NCBI RefSeq assembly: GCF_001279695.1
Contig: NZ_LGDD01000120.1
Location: 62,001-126,000, forward strand
Source: Streptomyces sp. WM6378
GTDB taxonomy: Bacteria; Actinomycetota; Actinomycetes; Streptomycetales; Streptomycetaceae
Direction: 5' to 3'
Length of the DNA stretch: 64,000 bases
The position numbers and the translations under genes were made by a program. Position 1 is the first letter of the stretch, and every line of letters begins with the position of its first letter. Under the pieces are notes generated by a model, which did no database searches, was not told the DNA's origin, and saw only the letters and a list, made by a program, of their open reading frames with translations. Positions 38,677-47,661 of the stretch are shown here, one piece after another.

Positions 38677-39924
38677 ATGAAGACTTCGACGACCACGGCG
38701 ATCGGCGCCCAGCGAATACCGCCGCAGGCCCAGCACACCGCTCCCGCCGCCACGACCACCCGTCCGCCCGACGGCACGCCCCGCACACCCGCCAAGAACA
38801 CCTGGCCGCACAGAGCCTGGTACGCGATCCGGCCCGCGCTGGCGATCTACGCGACCTCCGCCGTCCTGCACCTCGTACTGCTTGCGGTCATGAGCCCGCC
38901 CGGCGCACCCGGCGTCCACGACAAGCTGCTCTCCTGGGACGGCGACCTCTACCGGTCCATCGCACAGAACGGCTATCCCGACAGCTTCACCCATGACGCC
39001 GACGGAAAGCTCGTCGGCAACAACCTGGCCTTCTTCCCGGCCTACCCGGCGCTGATCCGCACCGTCCACGCCCTGACCGGCCTCGGCTACGGCACCGCCG
39101 CCCTGGTCGCCGCCCACCTCGCGATGATCGCCGCACTCGTCGCCGTCCACCTCCTGGTGAGCCGGCTCTACGACCGCCGCACCGCCACCGTCGCCACCAT
39201 CCTGCTGGCCTGCGCCCAGCCCATGGCGCTGGCCTTCCTCATGGCGTACAGCGAGTCCCTGTTCCTGGCCCTGGCCGCCGCCACCCTCGTGGCCGCCCAC
39301 CGCAAGGCATGGCTCACCGCCGGAACCTTCGCCTTCCTGACGGGGCTGACCCGGCCCGCCGCCGCAGCCGTGGCCGCGGCCCTGGTCGCCGCCGTCGTCC
39401 TGCACCTGATGCGCGAGCGCCGCGTGACCTGGCGCCCCCTCGCCGCCATCGCCCTGGCCTGCACCGGCACCCCGGCCTACCTGTGGTGGGTGGGCCAGCG
39501 CCTCCACAAGGCCGACGCCTGGTTCACCATCCAACAGGCCGGCTGGGACACCCGCTGGGACAACGGCAGCTCGTTCTGGCACTTCCTCGGCCACGCGTTC
39601 ACCGAGGCCGACGGCTGGGTCCCCGTCAGCACGGCCGTGCTGCTCCTCGCGCTCATCGTCGCCACCGTCCTCGCCTGGCAGCGCGGCACCTGGCCACCGC
39701 TCCTGATCTACGGCACCGCGATCCTCGTCCTCACCCTTGGGCAGAGCAACTACTACCACTCCAAACTCCGCCTCGTGGTCCCCGCCCTGATCTTCCTCGT
39801 CCCCCTCTCCCGCGCCCTCAGCCACGCCCGCCCGCGCACTGCGGCCATCACCTTGACCGCGGCTTCCCTGTTCGGCTCCTGGTACGGCGCCTACATGCTC
39901 ACCACCTGGCACTACGCCATCTGA
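38677..39924 (+). CDS. Membrane GT-C glycosyltransferase/mannosyltransferase (PIG-V-like)
   Basis: Integral membrane protein of 415 residues with about ten helices after a Thr/Pro-rich 50-residue N-terminus. The acidic luminal motif SWDGDLYRSIAQNGYP near the first loop and FFPAYPALIR are typical of PIG-V-like GT-C enzymes that use a polyprenyl-phosphate sugar. It would add a sugar, perhaps mannose, to an exported acceptor. The ATG at 38677 is preferred over longer in-frame starts, which lie in non-coding-like sequence; the ribosome site (AAGAAAG) is weak. Acceptor unknown. Confidence 0.8.
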   Translation: MKTSTTTAIGAQRIPPQAQHTAPAATTTRPPDGTPRTPAKNTWPHRAWYAIRPALAIYATSAVLHLVLLAVMSPPGAPGVHDKLLSWDGDLYRSIAQNGYPDSFTHDADGKLVGNNLAFFPAYPALIRTVHALTGLGYGTAALVAAHLAMIAALVAVHLLVSRLYDRRTATVATILLACAQPMALAFLMAYSESLFLALAAATLVAAHRKAWLTAGTFAFLTGLTRPAAAAVAAALVAAVVLHLMRERRVTWRPLAAIALACTGTPAYLWWVGQRLHKADAWFTIQQAGWDTRWDNGSSFWHFLGHAFTEADGWVPVSTAVLLLALIVATVLAWQRGTWPPLLIYGTAILVLTLGQSNYYHSKLRLVVPALIFLVPLSRALSHARPRTAAITLTAASLFGSWYGAYMLTTWHYAI

Positions 39925-40020
39925 CCGCCCGGTGATCACGACTGGCGCCCACTTGGCCGGGATGCGCGCCGACGGTGAGGCGCACTCCCCGTGCCGTCCC
40001 TGGCTCACTAGGATCCGCGC

Positions 40021-40629
40021 ATGACCACAGCACGGGACCTGCTGATCGTCAGCATGGATGGCACCGCCGCCGACCGCCCCGTCGAGCAGGGCGACCTCTC
40101 ACTGGCCCTCGCCGGCGCCGAGCTGCTCGATCTCGCCGACGCCGAGATCCTCACCCTGGACGGCGACCGCATCGTCCCCGGTCTCGCGCGCGAGCTGGGT
40201 GACCGGCAGTTGACCGAAGCGGCGGCGGCCCTCGCCCGGCAGACACCGTACGAGTCCGTCGAGGACTGGCTGTGGCGCCGGGGGCGTGGCCTGTACGCGG
40301 CCTACCTCGCCGCCCTGGAGACCGACGGAGGTGTCACCCGGCAGCACCGGCGCTGGATTCCGCTGAGCACCGGCCGGACGGCACTGGCCGACTCGCCCGA
40401 GCGGCGTCGCGCGGTGCAGCGCTGGGCCTCGGGCGAGCCCGTTCTCACCGGTCTGGCGGCCGCCGCCCGGCTCCGCGACGAGCCCCCCGAGGAGCTCGCG
40501 GACCGCACCGGCGACGCGGTCGTGACCGTGCTGGCCGCCGTCGACGAAGCGGTGACGGAACTGGCGGGCGTCCGCCAGCGGCGCAGCATCGAGGACGCCG
40601 CCTTCGACAACGTGTGGCGAGGCCAGTGA
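40021..40629 (+). CDS. GPP34/GOLPH3-like phosphoprotein family protein
   Basis: Soluble helical protein of 202 residues resembling the actinobacterial GPP34 group (Golgi phosphoprotein 3/Vps74 fold). Typical features are the opening TARDLLIVSMD, LALAGAELLDLADAEILTLD and the closing RSIEDAAFDNVWRGQ. Eukaryotic relatives bind phosphoinositides and glycosyltransferases; the bacterial role is unknown. Its neighbour upstream is a membrane glycosyltransferase, which is suggestive. Confidence 0.82.
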   Translation: MTTARDLLIVSMDGTAADRPVEQGDLSLALAGAELLDLADAEILTLDGDRIVPGLARELGDRQLTEAAAALARQTPYESVEDWLWRRGRGLYAAYLAALETDGGVTRQHRRWIPLSTGRTALADSPERRRAVQRWASGEPVLTGLAAAARLRDEPPEELADRTGDAVVTVLAAVDEAVTELAGVRQRRSIEDAAFDNVWRGQ

Positions 40630-40678
40630 CCCGGCGGTGAGCCACGCCGCTCCTTTCGGCGCACGTCCTCCGAGAGAG

Positions 40679-41713
40679 GTGAACGTCATCGACAGGCGTA
40701 CGTTTTCCAGGCTGCTGGGCGCGGGAACGGCCGGAGCCTCGCTGGCACTTCCGGCGACATCGGCCGCGGCGAGTGCCGATACGGAGCTCCCCGTCGCCTC
40801 CCCACGGCCCGTCGCCCCCTTCGGCCCGCTCAAGCAGATCGATGCCGGAGCTCTGAACATCGGATACGTCGAGGCCGGACCCGCGCGCGGTCCCGCGGTC
40901 GTGCTGCTGCACGGCTGGCCGTACGACATTCACAGCTATGCCGAGGTGGCGCCGTTGCTCGCGGCCTGCGGATACCGGGTGATCGTCCCGCACCTGCGCG
41001 GTCACGGCACCACGCGGTTCCGCTCGGACAAGGCGTTCCGCAACGCTCAGCAGGCGGCGGTCGCGCTCGACATCGTCGCGCTGATGGACGCGCTGAGGAT
41101 CGAGAGGGCGGTGCTCGCCGGCTTCGACTGGGGAGCGCGGACCGCCGACATCATCGCGGCGCTCTGGCCGCGGCGCTGCAAGGCCCTCGTCTCCGTGACC
41201 GGCTATCTGATCACCAACCGCGAGCGCAACAAGGCTCCGCTGGCGCCCGAGGCCGAGTGGTCCTGGTGGTACCAGTACTACTTCGCGACGGAACGGGGGC
41301 GGCTCGGCCTCGAAGAGAACAGGCACGCGTTCGCGAAGCTCATCTGGCGGAACGTCTCCCCGACGTGGCAGTTCGACGACCCGACCTTCGACCGCACAGC
41401 CGCGTCCTTCGACAACCCCGACTGGGTCCCCATCGTGATCCACAACTACCGGTGGCGACTGGGCCTGGCCGATGGCGACCCCCGTTACGACCACCTCGAA
41501 CAGCGGCTCGCCCAAGGCCCCGCCATCGCGACGCCCACGGTCACCCTGGACGGCGAGCTGGACCCTTTCACGCCTCCCGGCGACGGCACCGCCTACCGCG
41601 ATCACTTCACCGGCTCGTACGACCACCGCACCCTCAAGGGCATCGGCCACAACGTGCCCCAGGAAGCCCCCGAAGCCTTCACACAGGCGATCACCGACGC
41701 CGACACACTCTGA
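40679..41713 (+). CDS. Exported alpha/beta hydrolase, epoxide-hydrolase-like
   Basis: Protein of 344 residues with a Tat signal (DRRTFSRLLGAGTAGASLAL, cleavage near SAA-ASA). The fold shows the oxyanion HGWPYD, the nucleophile Asp in AGFDWGARTA and the catalytic His in GIGHNVPQEAP. An Asp nucleophile points to epoxide hydrolase or haloalkane dehalogenase chemistry rather than a serine esterase. The GTG at 40679 gives an ideal Tat n-region; GTG at 40637 is an alternative start seven bases after the previous stop. Confidence 0.82.
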   Translation: MNVIDRRTFSRLLGAGTAGASLALPATSAAASADTELPVASPRPVAPFGPLKQIDAGALNIGYVEAGPARGPAVVLLHGWPYDIHSYAEVAPLLAACGYRVIVPHLRGHGTTRFRSDKAFRNAQQAAVALDIVALMDALRIERAVLAGFDWGARTADIIAALWPRRCKALVSVTGYLITNRERNKAPLAPEAEWSWWYQYYFATERGRLGLEENRHAFAKLIWRNVSPTWQFDDPTFDRTAASFDNPDWVPIVIHNYRWRLGLADGDPRYDHLEQRLAQGPAIATPTVTLDGELDPFTPPGDGTAYRDHFTGSYDHRTLKGIGHNVPQEAPEAFTQAITDADTL

Positions 41714-41747
41714 TCCCGAACTCCGTACGCCCGCCCACCGCGCCATA

Positions 41748-41766
41748 CCGGCGGGCAGCCCGCCGG
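41748..41766 (+). terminator. Rho-independent-type hairpin after the hydrolase gene
   Basis: CCGGCGG and CCGCCGG pair around a 5-base loop (the arms can extend to CCGGCGGGC/GCCCGCCGG), 35 bases after the stop. There is no U-tract, as is common in Streptomyces terminators. Confidence 0.6.
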
Positions 41767-41790
41767 CACACCACTCGTTATCAGCCATAC

Positions 41791-41806
41791 ATGGAGTTAC
41801 CTCCAT
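41791..41806. promoter_or_regulatory. Small inverted repeat upstream of a secreted-protein gene
   Basis: ATGGAG and CTCCAT flank 4 bases, about 82 bases upstream of the ATG at 41888. Possible operator; the arms are short. Confidence 0.3.
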
Positions 41807-41887
41807 TAACCCTGCGTCAGAACCCCTACCGTGATCCAGATGCGCCCGAGGCGCAGCAACGTGAGCCATTGGGCAGGGAGTTGAGGC

Positions 41888-42547
41888 ATGAAGCAGAGGT
41901 TGCGCGTCCTGGTCGCGGTGGGGGCCCTGACGCTGGGAGTGGCGGGAGCCGGAACCGCGCAGGCTGCCACGGCGGCGCCCGGCTGCCCGACGGCAGAGAT
42001 CTTCGCCACGAACAACACCGCGATCATCACCGATCCGGCCGACCCGCGCCTCAGGACCCAGCTCACGCGCTTCGACCACGAAGTACGCGGGATCGTCCGC
42101 GCTAACGGAGCCCGTCCCGGCGCGTCGAAGCTGCTCGACGGCGTCTTCTGGTCCGGTGACCTGAAGCAGACCACCTATGAGCGCTCGCGCGAGTTCGACG
42201 TCAACCGGGTCGGCCGCGACGGCCTTCACCACATCGCCGGGGTCATCGCCAAGCAGTACCACCAGGAGTCGGTGCTGACCTTCCGCTGCCTGCCGCGTAC
42301 CTCGCCGGAGACCGACGCGGTCGAGATCCAGGCGCCCGGCGTGTCCGCGACGCGGCTGCATGACGCGCTGGTCGCGAACCCGGAGGCCCGCGACGAGCTC
42401 GGCGGCGGCTCGGTCACCCTCGACGGGCGGCTCACCCTCATCGCCCCGCTCGCCGATCTGCCGCTGGCCCAGAAGTTCACCAAGTCGCTGGGCGTCGACT
42501 GGAACAAGGCCCAAGTCCGTTACGGAGACGAGGAGTTCGTCTCATAA
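41888..42547 (+). CDS. Secreted protein of unknown function
   Basis: Product of 219 residues with a Sec signal peptide (VLVAVGALTLGVAGAGTAQA, cleavage after AQA). The mature part has two Cys (APGCPTAEIF and TFRCLPR) that may form one disulphide, and a mixed alpha/beta pattern with FDHEVRGIVRANGARPGASK. I do not recognise a family. GGCAGGGAG precedes the ATG. Confidence 0.75.
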   Translation: MKQRLRVLVAVGALTLGVAGAGTAQAATAAPGCPTAEIFATNNTAIITDPADPRLRTQLTRFDHEVRGIVRANGARPGASKLLDGVFWSGDLKQTTYERSREFDVNRVGRDGLHHIAGVIAKQYHQESVLTFRCLPRTSPETDAVEIQAPGVSATRLHDALVANPEARDELGGGSVTLDGRLTLIAPLADLPLAQKFTKSLGVDWNKAQVRYGDEEFVS

Positions 42548-42647
42548 TCGCCGCCGGCTGGACGCCCGGTCCGTCTTCCGAGATCGACGCGGCGACCGTA
42601 TGCTCCTGCGCCGGACGTGACCGTTACCACCGGTAATAGGGAGCACT

Positions 42648-44423
42648 GTGGCGCGCACGGGCAGTACGAGACGGACTTTTGTCGCGGGTACGGCGGCGGC
42701 GGGCGCGGTGGCAGCCCTCGGGGTCGAGGCGCCCGCCGCCTCGGCCGCGCCGAGCCCATCGGCGGCGGGCGGCCAGAGCGTGGCCGTGCTCGGCGGCGGG
42801 GTCGCCGGGCTTACGGCCGCCCATGAGCTCGCCGAGCGCGGGTTCCGGGTGACGCTCTTCGAGCGCCGGGCGCTCGGCGGCAAGGCCCGCTCCATGGACG
42901 TGCCGGACAGCGCCAAGGGCGGCCGCAAGCCGCTGCCCGCCGAGCACGGCTTCCGGTTCATCCCCGGCATTTATCACAACCTGCCGGACACGATGCGGCG
43001 GATCCCGTTCCCCGGCAACCAGCACGGCGTCTGGGACAACCTGGTGGCGCCGAAGGAAATGATGTTCGCGCGGACCGGCCAGGAGGATCTGCGGCTGCCG
43101 ATGCCCGGGGCCGGCATGCCCCAGCCGCTCACCCTCGACGACATCCGCCGCGCCCTGACCGGAGTGCTCGGCACCTTCCAGCGGCTGCCCGCCCGCGAGG
43201 TCGCCTACTTCGTGGACCGGCTCGCGGTCTTCCTCACCAGCTGCCAGGAGCGCCGCGACAACCAGTGGGAGACCACGCCCTGGTGGACGTTCACCCGGGC
43301 CGCGCAGATGAGTTACGACTACCAGCGCATCCTCGCCGTCGGCGTCACCCGCAACATCGTGGCGACCAAGGCCGAGGAGGCCAGCACCCGCACGGTGGGC
43401 AGCCTGCTCGAAGCCTTCATATTCAACGCCCTTGGCCGGGGCGCGGACGGCCCCCTCGACCGCATCCTGAACGCGCCCACCAACGAGGCCTGGATCGACC
43501 CGTGGGTCACTCAACTCCGTTCACTGGGCGTCGAGTTCAAGGTGGGCTGGACCGTACGCGAAGTCACGTACGGCAATGGCATGGTGACGGGGGTTCAGGT
43601 CGAGGACGAGGGCGGAGCCGTCCGGACCGTCACCGCCGACCACTACGTCTCGGCGCTTCCCGTGGAGCACGCGCGGCCCACCTGGAGTGCGGCGATGCGG
43701 GAAGCCGACCCGCAGTTGGCGCGCTGCGACCAGCTGCGCACCGACTGGATGACGGGCATTCAGTTCTATCTGACCGAGCGGCCCGACATCGTGCACGGGC
43801 ACGTCGACTGCATCGACTCTCAGTGGTCGCTGACCGCCATAGCGCAGGCCGAGCACTGGCCGCGGCACCCCTTCGCCGCCGACTACGGCGACGGGACGGT
43901 CGCCGACTGCCTCTCGGTCGACATCTCCGAATGGGACAAGCCCGGGATCCTGTACGGGAAGACGGCCAAGCAGTGCACCCGCGAGGAGGTCGCGTGCGAG
44001 GTGTGGGCGCAGCTGAAGGCCGCGCTCAACGACACCGGCAAGACGGTCCTCAGCGACTCCAAGCTGCACTCCTGGTTCCTGGACCCGGGCGTCTCGGGGA
44101 TCGGGACGCCGAACCCGCAGAACGAGGACGAGCTGCTCATTCACCCCACCGGCACCTTCCACAACCGCCCGTCGGCCGCCACGAAGATCCCCAACTTCTA
44201 TCTGGCGGGAGACTACGTGGCCGTCCCCATCGACCTGGCCACGATGGAGGGCGCCAACACCTCGGGCCGGCTGGCCGCCAACGCCCTTCTGGACAGGGTG
44301 GGTTCGACGGCGCCGCGCTGCACGGTGACCCCGCTGTACAGCGCGCCGGAGCTCGACTTCCTGAAGGGGAACGACCGGCTGCGCCACCGGCTCGGCCTGC
44401 CGAACGTCTTCGACGTGGGGTGA
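42648..44423 (+). CDS. Exported FAD-dependent amine-oxidase-type oxidoreductase
   Basis: Flavoenzyme of 591 residues with a Tat signal (STRRTFVAGTAAAGAVAALG). The dinucleotide fold is SVAVLGGGVAGLTAAHELAE followed by LFERRALGGKARS; the C-terminal FAD motif is FYLAGDYVAVPIDLATMEGA. EHGFRFIPGIYHNLPDTM resembles hydroxysqualene-dehydroxylase/phytoene-desaturase-like enzymes, which dehydrogenate or saturate isoprenoids. Substrate unknown. GTG start with GGGAG 6 bases before it. A strong bidirectional terminator follows. Confidence 0.85.
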   Translation: MARTGSTRRTFVAGTAAAGAVAALGVEAPAASAAPSPSAAGGQSVAVLGGGVAGLTAAHELAERGFRVTLFERRALGGKARSMDVPDSAKGGRKPLPAEHGFRFIPGIYHNLPDTMRRIPFPGNQHGVWDNLVAPKEMMFARTGQEDLRLPMPGAGMPQPLTLDDIRRALTGVLGTFQRLPAREVAYFVDRLAVFLTSCQERRDNQWETTPWWTFTRAAQMSYDYQRILAVGVTRNIVATKAEEASTRTVGSLLEAFIFNALGRGADGPLDRILNAPTNEAWIDPWVTQLRSLGVEFKVGWTVREVTYGNGMVTGVQVEDEGGAVRTVTADHYVSALPVEHARPTWSAAMREADPQLARCDQLRTDWMTGIQFYLTERPDIVHGHVDCIDSQWSLTAIAQAEHWPRHPFAADYGDGTVADCLSVDISEWDKPGILYGKTAKQCTREEVACEVWAQLKAALNDTGKTVLSDSKLHSWFLDPGVSGIGTPNPQNEDELLIHPTGTFHNRPSAATKIPNFYLAGDYVAVPIDLATMEGANTSGRLAANALLDRVGSTAPRCTVTPLYSAPELDFLKGNDRLRHRLGLPNVFDVG

Positions 44424-44430
44424 GCGGGGC

Positions 44431-44455
44431 GGGCGCGGGGAGCCGCCCCGCGCCC
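44431..44455. terminator. Bidirectional terminator between convergent genes
   Basis: GGGCGCGGGG (44431-44440) and CCCCGCGCCC (44446-44455) form a perfect 10-bp stem with a 5-base loop. It fills the 32-bp gap between the FAD enzyme and the convergent methyltransferase, abutting the stop codon of the latter. Confidence 0.8.
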
Positions 44456-45262
44456 TCACACCTTCCGCGCCACGCCCGAGTACACCGGAATGGTGTCGTC
44501 GCCCTCGGCCCCCGGCTCGCCAAGGTCCGGGTGCCAGGCCGCGGCCAGGCCGACGCCCGGGGCGGTCAGTTCGCGGCCGTCGAAGAACCGGGCGACCTCG
44601 GCCTTGGTGCGCGGGCGCAGGGTGACGCCGCCGCCCTTGTAGAGCTCCACGGCACGGGCCGCGCTCTCCGGGTCGAAGTCTCCGGTGATCTGCGAGAGCA
44701 CCAGAAAACTGCCCGGCGCGAGGACGTCGAGGAGGCGGTCGACGATGCCGTACACATCGTCGTCATCCCCGATGAAGTGGGTCAGCGCGATCAGCGAGAG
44801 GGCCACCGGACGCTCGAAGTCCAGGGTGTCCCGGGCCAGTTCGAGGATGCGCTCGGGTTCGCGGACGTCGGCCTGGATGTACTCGGTGACGCCGTCGGGG
44901 GTGGAGCGCAGCAGGGCCTCCGCGTGCCGCAGCACGATCGGGTCGTTGTCCGCGTACACGATGCGGGCGTCGCTCGCGGTGCGCTGGGCGACCTGGTGGA
45001 GGTTGGGCTCGGTGGGGATGCCGGTGCCGATGTCCAGGAACTGGCGTACGCCCTGTTCGGCGAGCCAGCGTGTGGCGCGGTGCATGAAGGCCCGGTTGAC
45101 CCGCGCGATGTCGCGGCCTCGCGAGTCGAGGGCGAGCAGCTGCTCGGCGAGCGCCTCGTCGACCGGGTAGTTGTCCTTGCCGCCGAGGAACCAGTCGTAC
45201 ACCCGGGCCGGATGGGGCTTGCTCGTGTCGATCGTCACGGCGGTGCGGTCTTGCCCGGTCAT
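44456..45262 (-). CDS. SAM-dependent methyltransferase, DUF574 (PF04672) family
   Basis: Protein of 268 residues of a family expanded in Streptomyces. The signature HPARVYDWFLGGKDNYPVDE opens the protein; the SAM-binding region is QFLDIGTGIPTEPNLHQVAQ and RIVYADNDPIVL; VALSLIALTHFIGDD follows. Targets of the family are unknown. It is followed on the same strand, upstream, by the DUF397/XRE pair 68 bases away and could be co-transcribed with it. Confidence 0.9.
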   Translation of the reverse strand: MTGQDRTAVTIDTSKPHPARVYDWFLGGKDNYPVDEALAEQLLALDSRGRDIARVNRAFMHRATRWLAEQGVRQFLDIGTGIPTEPNLHQVAQRTASDARIVYADNDPIVLRHAEALLRSTPDGVTEYIQADVREPERILELARDTLDFERPVALSLIALTHFIGDDDDVYGIVDRLLDVLAPGSFLVLSQITGDFDPESAARAVELYKGGGVTLRPRTKAEVARFFDGRELTAPGVGLAAAWHPDLGEPGAEGDDTIPVYSGVARKV

Positions 45263-45330
45263 GCGCGCTCCATGGGGATGAAGGTCAGTGAACAGGTGGG
45301 GGAATCAAGGCAGTTGGGGGTGAGCTGGGA

Positions 45331-45597
45331 TCACGTCAGCAGGAAGTCGGCCTGGCCGGACTTCGCGCCCTGGATGAAGGCGGCGATCTCACCGGGGGTG
45401 TAGATCAGCGCCGGCCCCTCGGGGTCGGCCGACTGGCGCACCGCGACCCGGCCGTCGGCCAGCTTCATGGCCTCGAAGCAGTTGCCGCCGTTGCCGCCGC
45501 TCCACGGCTTGTGCCAGCCCTCGGCGCCGAGTTCGGTGGCGGGCATGCCGTTGTAGATGTGCCCGTCCGCCGGCCCGCCGTCGTATATGTGATCCAT
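45331..45597 (-). CDS. DUF397 domain protein
   Basis: Small protein of 88 residues with the DUF397 core SGGNGGNCFEAMKLADGRVA and the tail IYTPGEIAAFIQGAKSGQADF. These proteins are nearly always paired with an XRE-DUF5753 regulator and are thought to act as its partner or antagonist in development. The ATG directly abuts the regulator's stop, so both are co-translated. The N-terminal part (DHIYDGGPADGHIYNGMPA) contains an imperfect duplication of H-I-Y-[DN]-G. Confidence 0.9.
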   Translation of the reverse strand: MDHIYDGGPADGHIYNGMPATELGAEGWHKPWSGGNGGNCFEAMKLADGRVAVRQSADPEGPALIYTPGEIAAFIQGAKSGQADFLLT

Positions 45598-46458
45598 TCA
45601 CAGCTCCTTGCGGAGATCCTTGAGGATCTCCTTCGTGCGTTGTGCAGTGGCGGCCTGAGCCGCCATGCGGTCCATGACCTCCAGGTGGGTGGCCACCTCG
45701 GGGCGCGCGTCGAGGTAGACGGCGCCGGTCAGGTACTCGCTGTAGACCATGTCCGGCAGTTCGGGCACGGCGAAGCGGAAGAGGACGAAGGGCCCGTACG
45801 TCCCCGGATGGTGCCCGGAGGCGAACTCGGCCAGCTGCACGGTGACGGTGGGCAGCGTCGACGCCTCCAGGAGGCGGTCGATCTGGTCCCGCATCACCTG
45901 CGGCGAGCCGACCGGGCGGCGCAGCACGGTCTCGTCCATGACGACCCACAGTCGCGGGGCGTCCTTTCGAGTGAGCAGCGACTGGCGCTCCATGCGCAGC
46001 GCCACGTGCCGGTCGATGTCGGCCTCGCTGGTGGCGCCGAGTGCCCCGCTGCGCATCACGTGGCGGGCGTACTCCTCGGTCTGCAGCAGCCCGGGCACGA
46101 AGTGCGGCTCGTACGACCTGATCAGCGAGGCCGCGCCCTCCAGGCTGACGTACATGCTGAACCAGTCGGGCAGGATGTCGTGGAAGCGCTGCCACCAGCC
46201 CGGCTTGTTGGCCTCCTCGGCCAGGGCGATGAAACCTTCCGCCTCCCCGTCGCCGATCCCGTACGCCTTCAACAGCAGGACCACGTAAGGGATTTTGAGG
46301 GAAACCTCGGCCATCTCCATGCGCCGGACGGTGGCCGGGGCCACCCGCAGCACCTTGGCCGCTTCCTCGCGCCTGAGGCCGGCCCGCTCGCGCAGGTCCT
46401 GCAGGCGTCTGCCCAGCACGACCTGGCCCACGGTCGGGGCGGACCGGGGTTCACTCAC
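45598..46458 (-). CDS. XRE-family regulator with DUF5753 ligand-type domain
   Basis: Regulator of 286 residues: N-terminal helix-turn-helix (VVLGRRLQDLRERAGLRREE, then AAKVLRVAPATVRRMEMAEV) and the C-terminal DUF5753 domain (YEPHFVPGLLQTEEYARHVM, VVMDETVLRRPVGSPQVMRD). Relatives include WhiJ-type developmental regulators. GTG at 46458 is chosen because GGGAGG lies 6 bases upstream; the open frame continues to 46551 across the operator, which argues against a longer protein. A perfect inverted repeat at 46518-46542 is probably its own operator. Confidence 0.88.
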   Translation of the reverse strand: MSEPRSAPTVGQVVLGRRLQDLRERAGLRREEAAKVLRVAPATVRRMEMAEVSLKIPYVVLLLKAYGIGDGEAEGFIALAEEANKPGWWQRFHDILPDWFSMYVSLEGAASLIRSYEPHFVPGLLQTEEYARHVMRSGALGATSEADIDRHVALRMERQSLLTRKDAPRLWVVMDETVLRRPVGSPQVMRDQIDRLLEASTLPTVTVQLAEFASGHHPGTYGPFVLFRFAVPELPDMVYSEYLTGAVYLDARPEVATHLEVMDRMAAQAATAQRTKEILKDLRKEL

Positions 46459-46517
46459 TTCAGACCTCCCCACGCGCTGTTGCGAGCAGTGTGCCATGTC
46501 GTTGCAGAGAGGAGAAC

Positions 46518-46542
46518 GGCACTCTGCAATTTTCAGAGTGCC
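46518..46542. promoter_or_regulatory. Perfect 9-bp inverted repeat between XRE operon and anti-sigma-type gene
   Basis: GGCACTCTG and CAGAGTGCC flank 7 AT-rich bases (CAATTTT). It is 60 bases upstream of the XRE start and about 124 bases upstream of the divergent ATPase gene. Position and symmetry suggest an autoregulatory operator for the XRE protein. Confidence 0.65.
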
Positions 46543-46665
46543 CCTTGCCAAGTGTCCGCCGCGGGTACAAGGTAGGTCGGGTGAACCAGTTCACACGCGG
46601 TGTTCGTGCACAGCCTTGGGGGAGGCCGTGCCGGGTGCTGCTTCCCCACTGTGAGGATTCCGGTC

Positions 46666-47139
46666 GTGGCTCCTGGTAACGCGCTCATCCCCCAGCTGAC
46701 AGGCGCACCTTCCGGGACCGCTGTGCGGCGGTACGCCTTCGACGTGCCGGCTCGTACCGATTCGGTCTCTCTCGCCCGGCGGCGCAGCAAGGACATGCTG
46801 ACCGGGTGGGGGCACCACGAGGACCTTCACGAGACCGCCGCCCTGGTGATCTCGGAGCTCGTCACCAACGCCGTCGTGCACACGGCGGGCGACCACATAC
46901 TGTGCGAACTCACCGATCTCCAGCGGGCGTTGCGGATAGCGGTCAGGGACCTGGGCTGCGGCTCCGCGGGCCCACGCCTTTGTTATTCGGACGACGAGGA
47001 GGAGCGCGGACGCGGGCTGCTGCTCGTGGACGCGGTGAGCAGCGCGTGGGGCACGCACGACGCCCCGTACGGGCCCGGCCGGATCGTCTGGGCCGAGCTC
47101 GCGCACGGCGGGCCCGGCAAGGCGGGCCGGCCGTGCTGA
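46666..47139 (+). CDS. Anti-sigma/SpoIIAB-type ATP-binding regulator (HATPase_c_2)
   Basis: Protein of 157 residues with a GHKL ATPase fold: N box ELVTNAVVHT, G1 VRDLGCGSAGPR and G2 RGRGLLLVDAVSSAWG. Such proteins bind and inactivate sigma factors or act as stand-alone kinases; dozens occur per Streptomyces genome, often next to XRE-DUF397 pairs. GTG at 46666 follows GAGGA by 8 bases; a GTG at 46651 is possible. Confidence 0.85.
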   Translation: MAPGNALIPQLTGAPSGTAVRRYAFDVPARTDSVSLARRRSKDMLTGWGHHEDLHETAALVISELVTNAVVHTAGDHILCELTDLQRALRIAVRDLGCGSAGPRLCYSDDEEERGRGLLLVDAVSSAWGTHDAPYGPGRIVWAELAHGGPGKAGRPC

Positions 47140-47615
47140 GAGAAAAGCTTCCTTGGGGACCCCGGTCCGGGCGACAGGGCCCGCGACCCGATGGGTCCGG
47201 ATCCGCCGGGCCCCGTGGCCCCGTGCGCAGTGGGGGTGCGCACGGAGTGCCCGGGCCCGGCGGCTCCGCCGCTCGAACCGGCGGCGGGGTACTGCTGCCC
47301 GCCGTCCGGCCCGCCACGCTGGGCCGGGACGCGGTGGGGGTGCCCGCCGTGCACGGTTTCCGGCTGCTGTCCCGGCTGCCCCGGTCCGGCTGCGTCTTCG
47401 CCTCGGCCGACTGGTGGTGGTGGATCGTTCCGGCCGGCTCCGACCAGGAGCTGCCCTGGCCCCGGCCGGTGCGCTACGCGCCCGGGGCCGTGGTCCCGGA
47501 CGCCGACCGGCCCCGCCTGATCAACTTCCCGGAGGGCGCGACGCCCTACACCCCGCCGATCCCGCTGTACCTGGTGGTCTGCCAGCTGACGGGCACGGCG
47601 CCCGCCTGGGCCTGA
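47133..47615 (+). CDS. Hypothetical protein overlapping the ATPase gene
   Basis: Predicted 160-residue protein. The C-terminal 110 residues look genuinely coding (GFRLLSRLPRSGCVFASADW, a Trp-rich patch, then LPWPRPVRYAPGAVVPDADR and YLVVCQLTGTAP). The N-terminal 45 residues are Gly/Ser/Arg/Pro-rich and less convincing, so the start is uncertain; GTG at 47133 overlaps the ATPase stop by 7 bases. No family recognised. It may be a partner of the ATPase. Confidence 0.6.
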   Translation: MLREKLPWGPRSGRQGPRPDGSGSAGPRGPVRSGGAHGVPGPGGSAARTGGGVLLPAVRPATLGRDAVGVPAVHGFRLLSRLPRSGCVFASADWWWWIVPAGSDQELPWPRPVRYAPGAVVPDADRPRLINFPEGATPYTPPIPLYLVVCQLTGTAPAWA

Positions 47616-47661
47616 AGGCGGCCGGGGGGGGGCGTCGGTGGTCGTGGCGTTGCGGAGGCGT

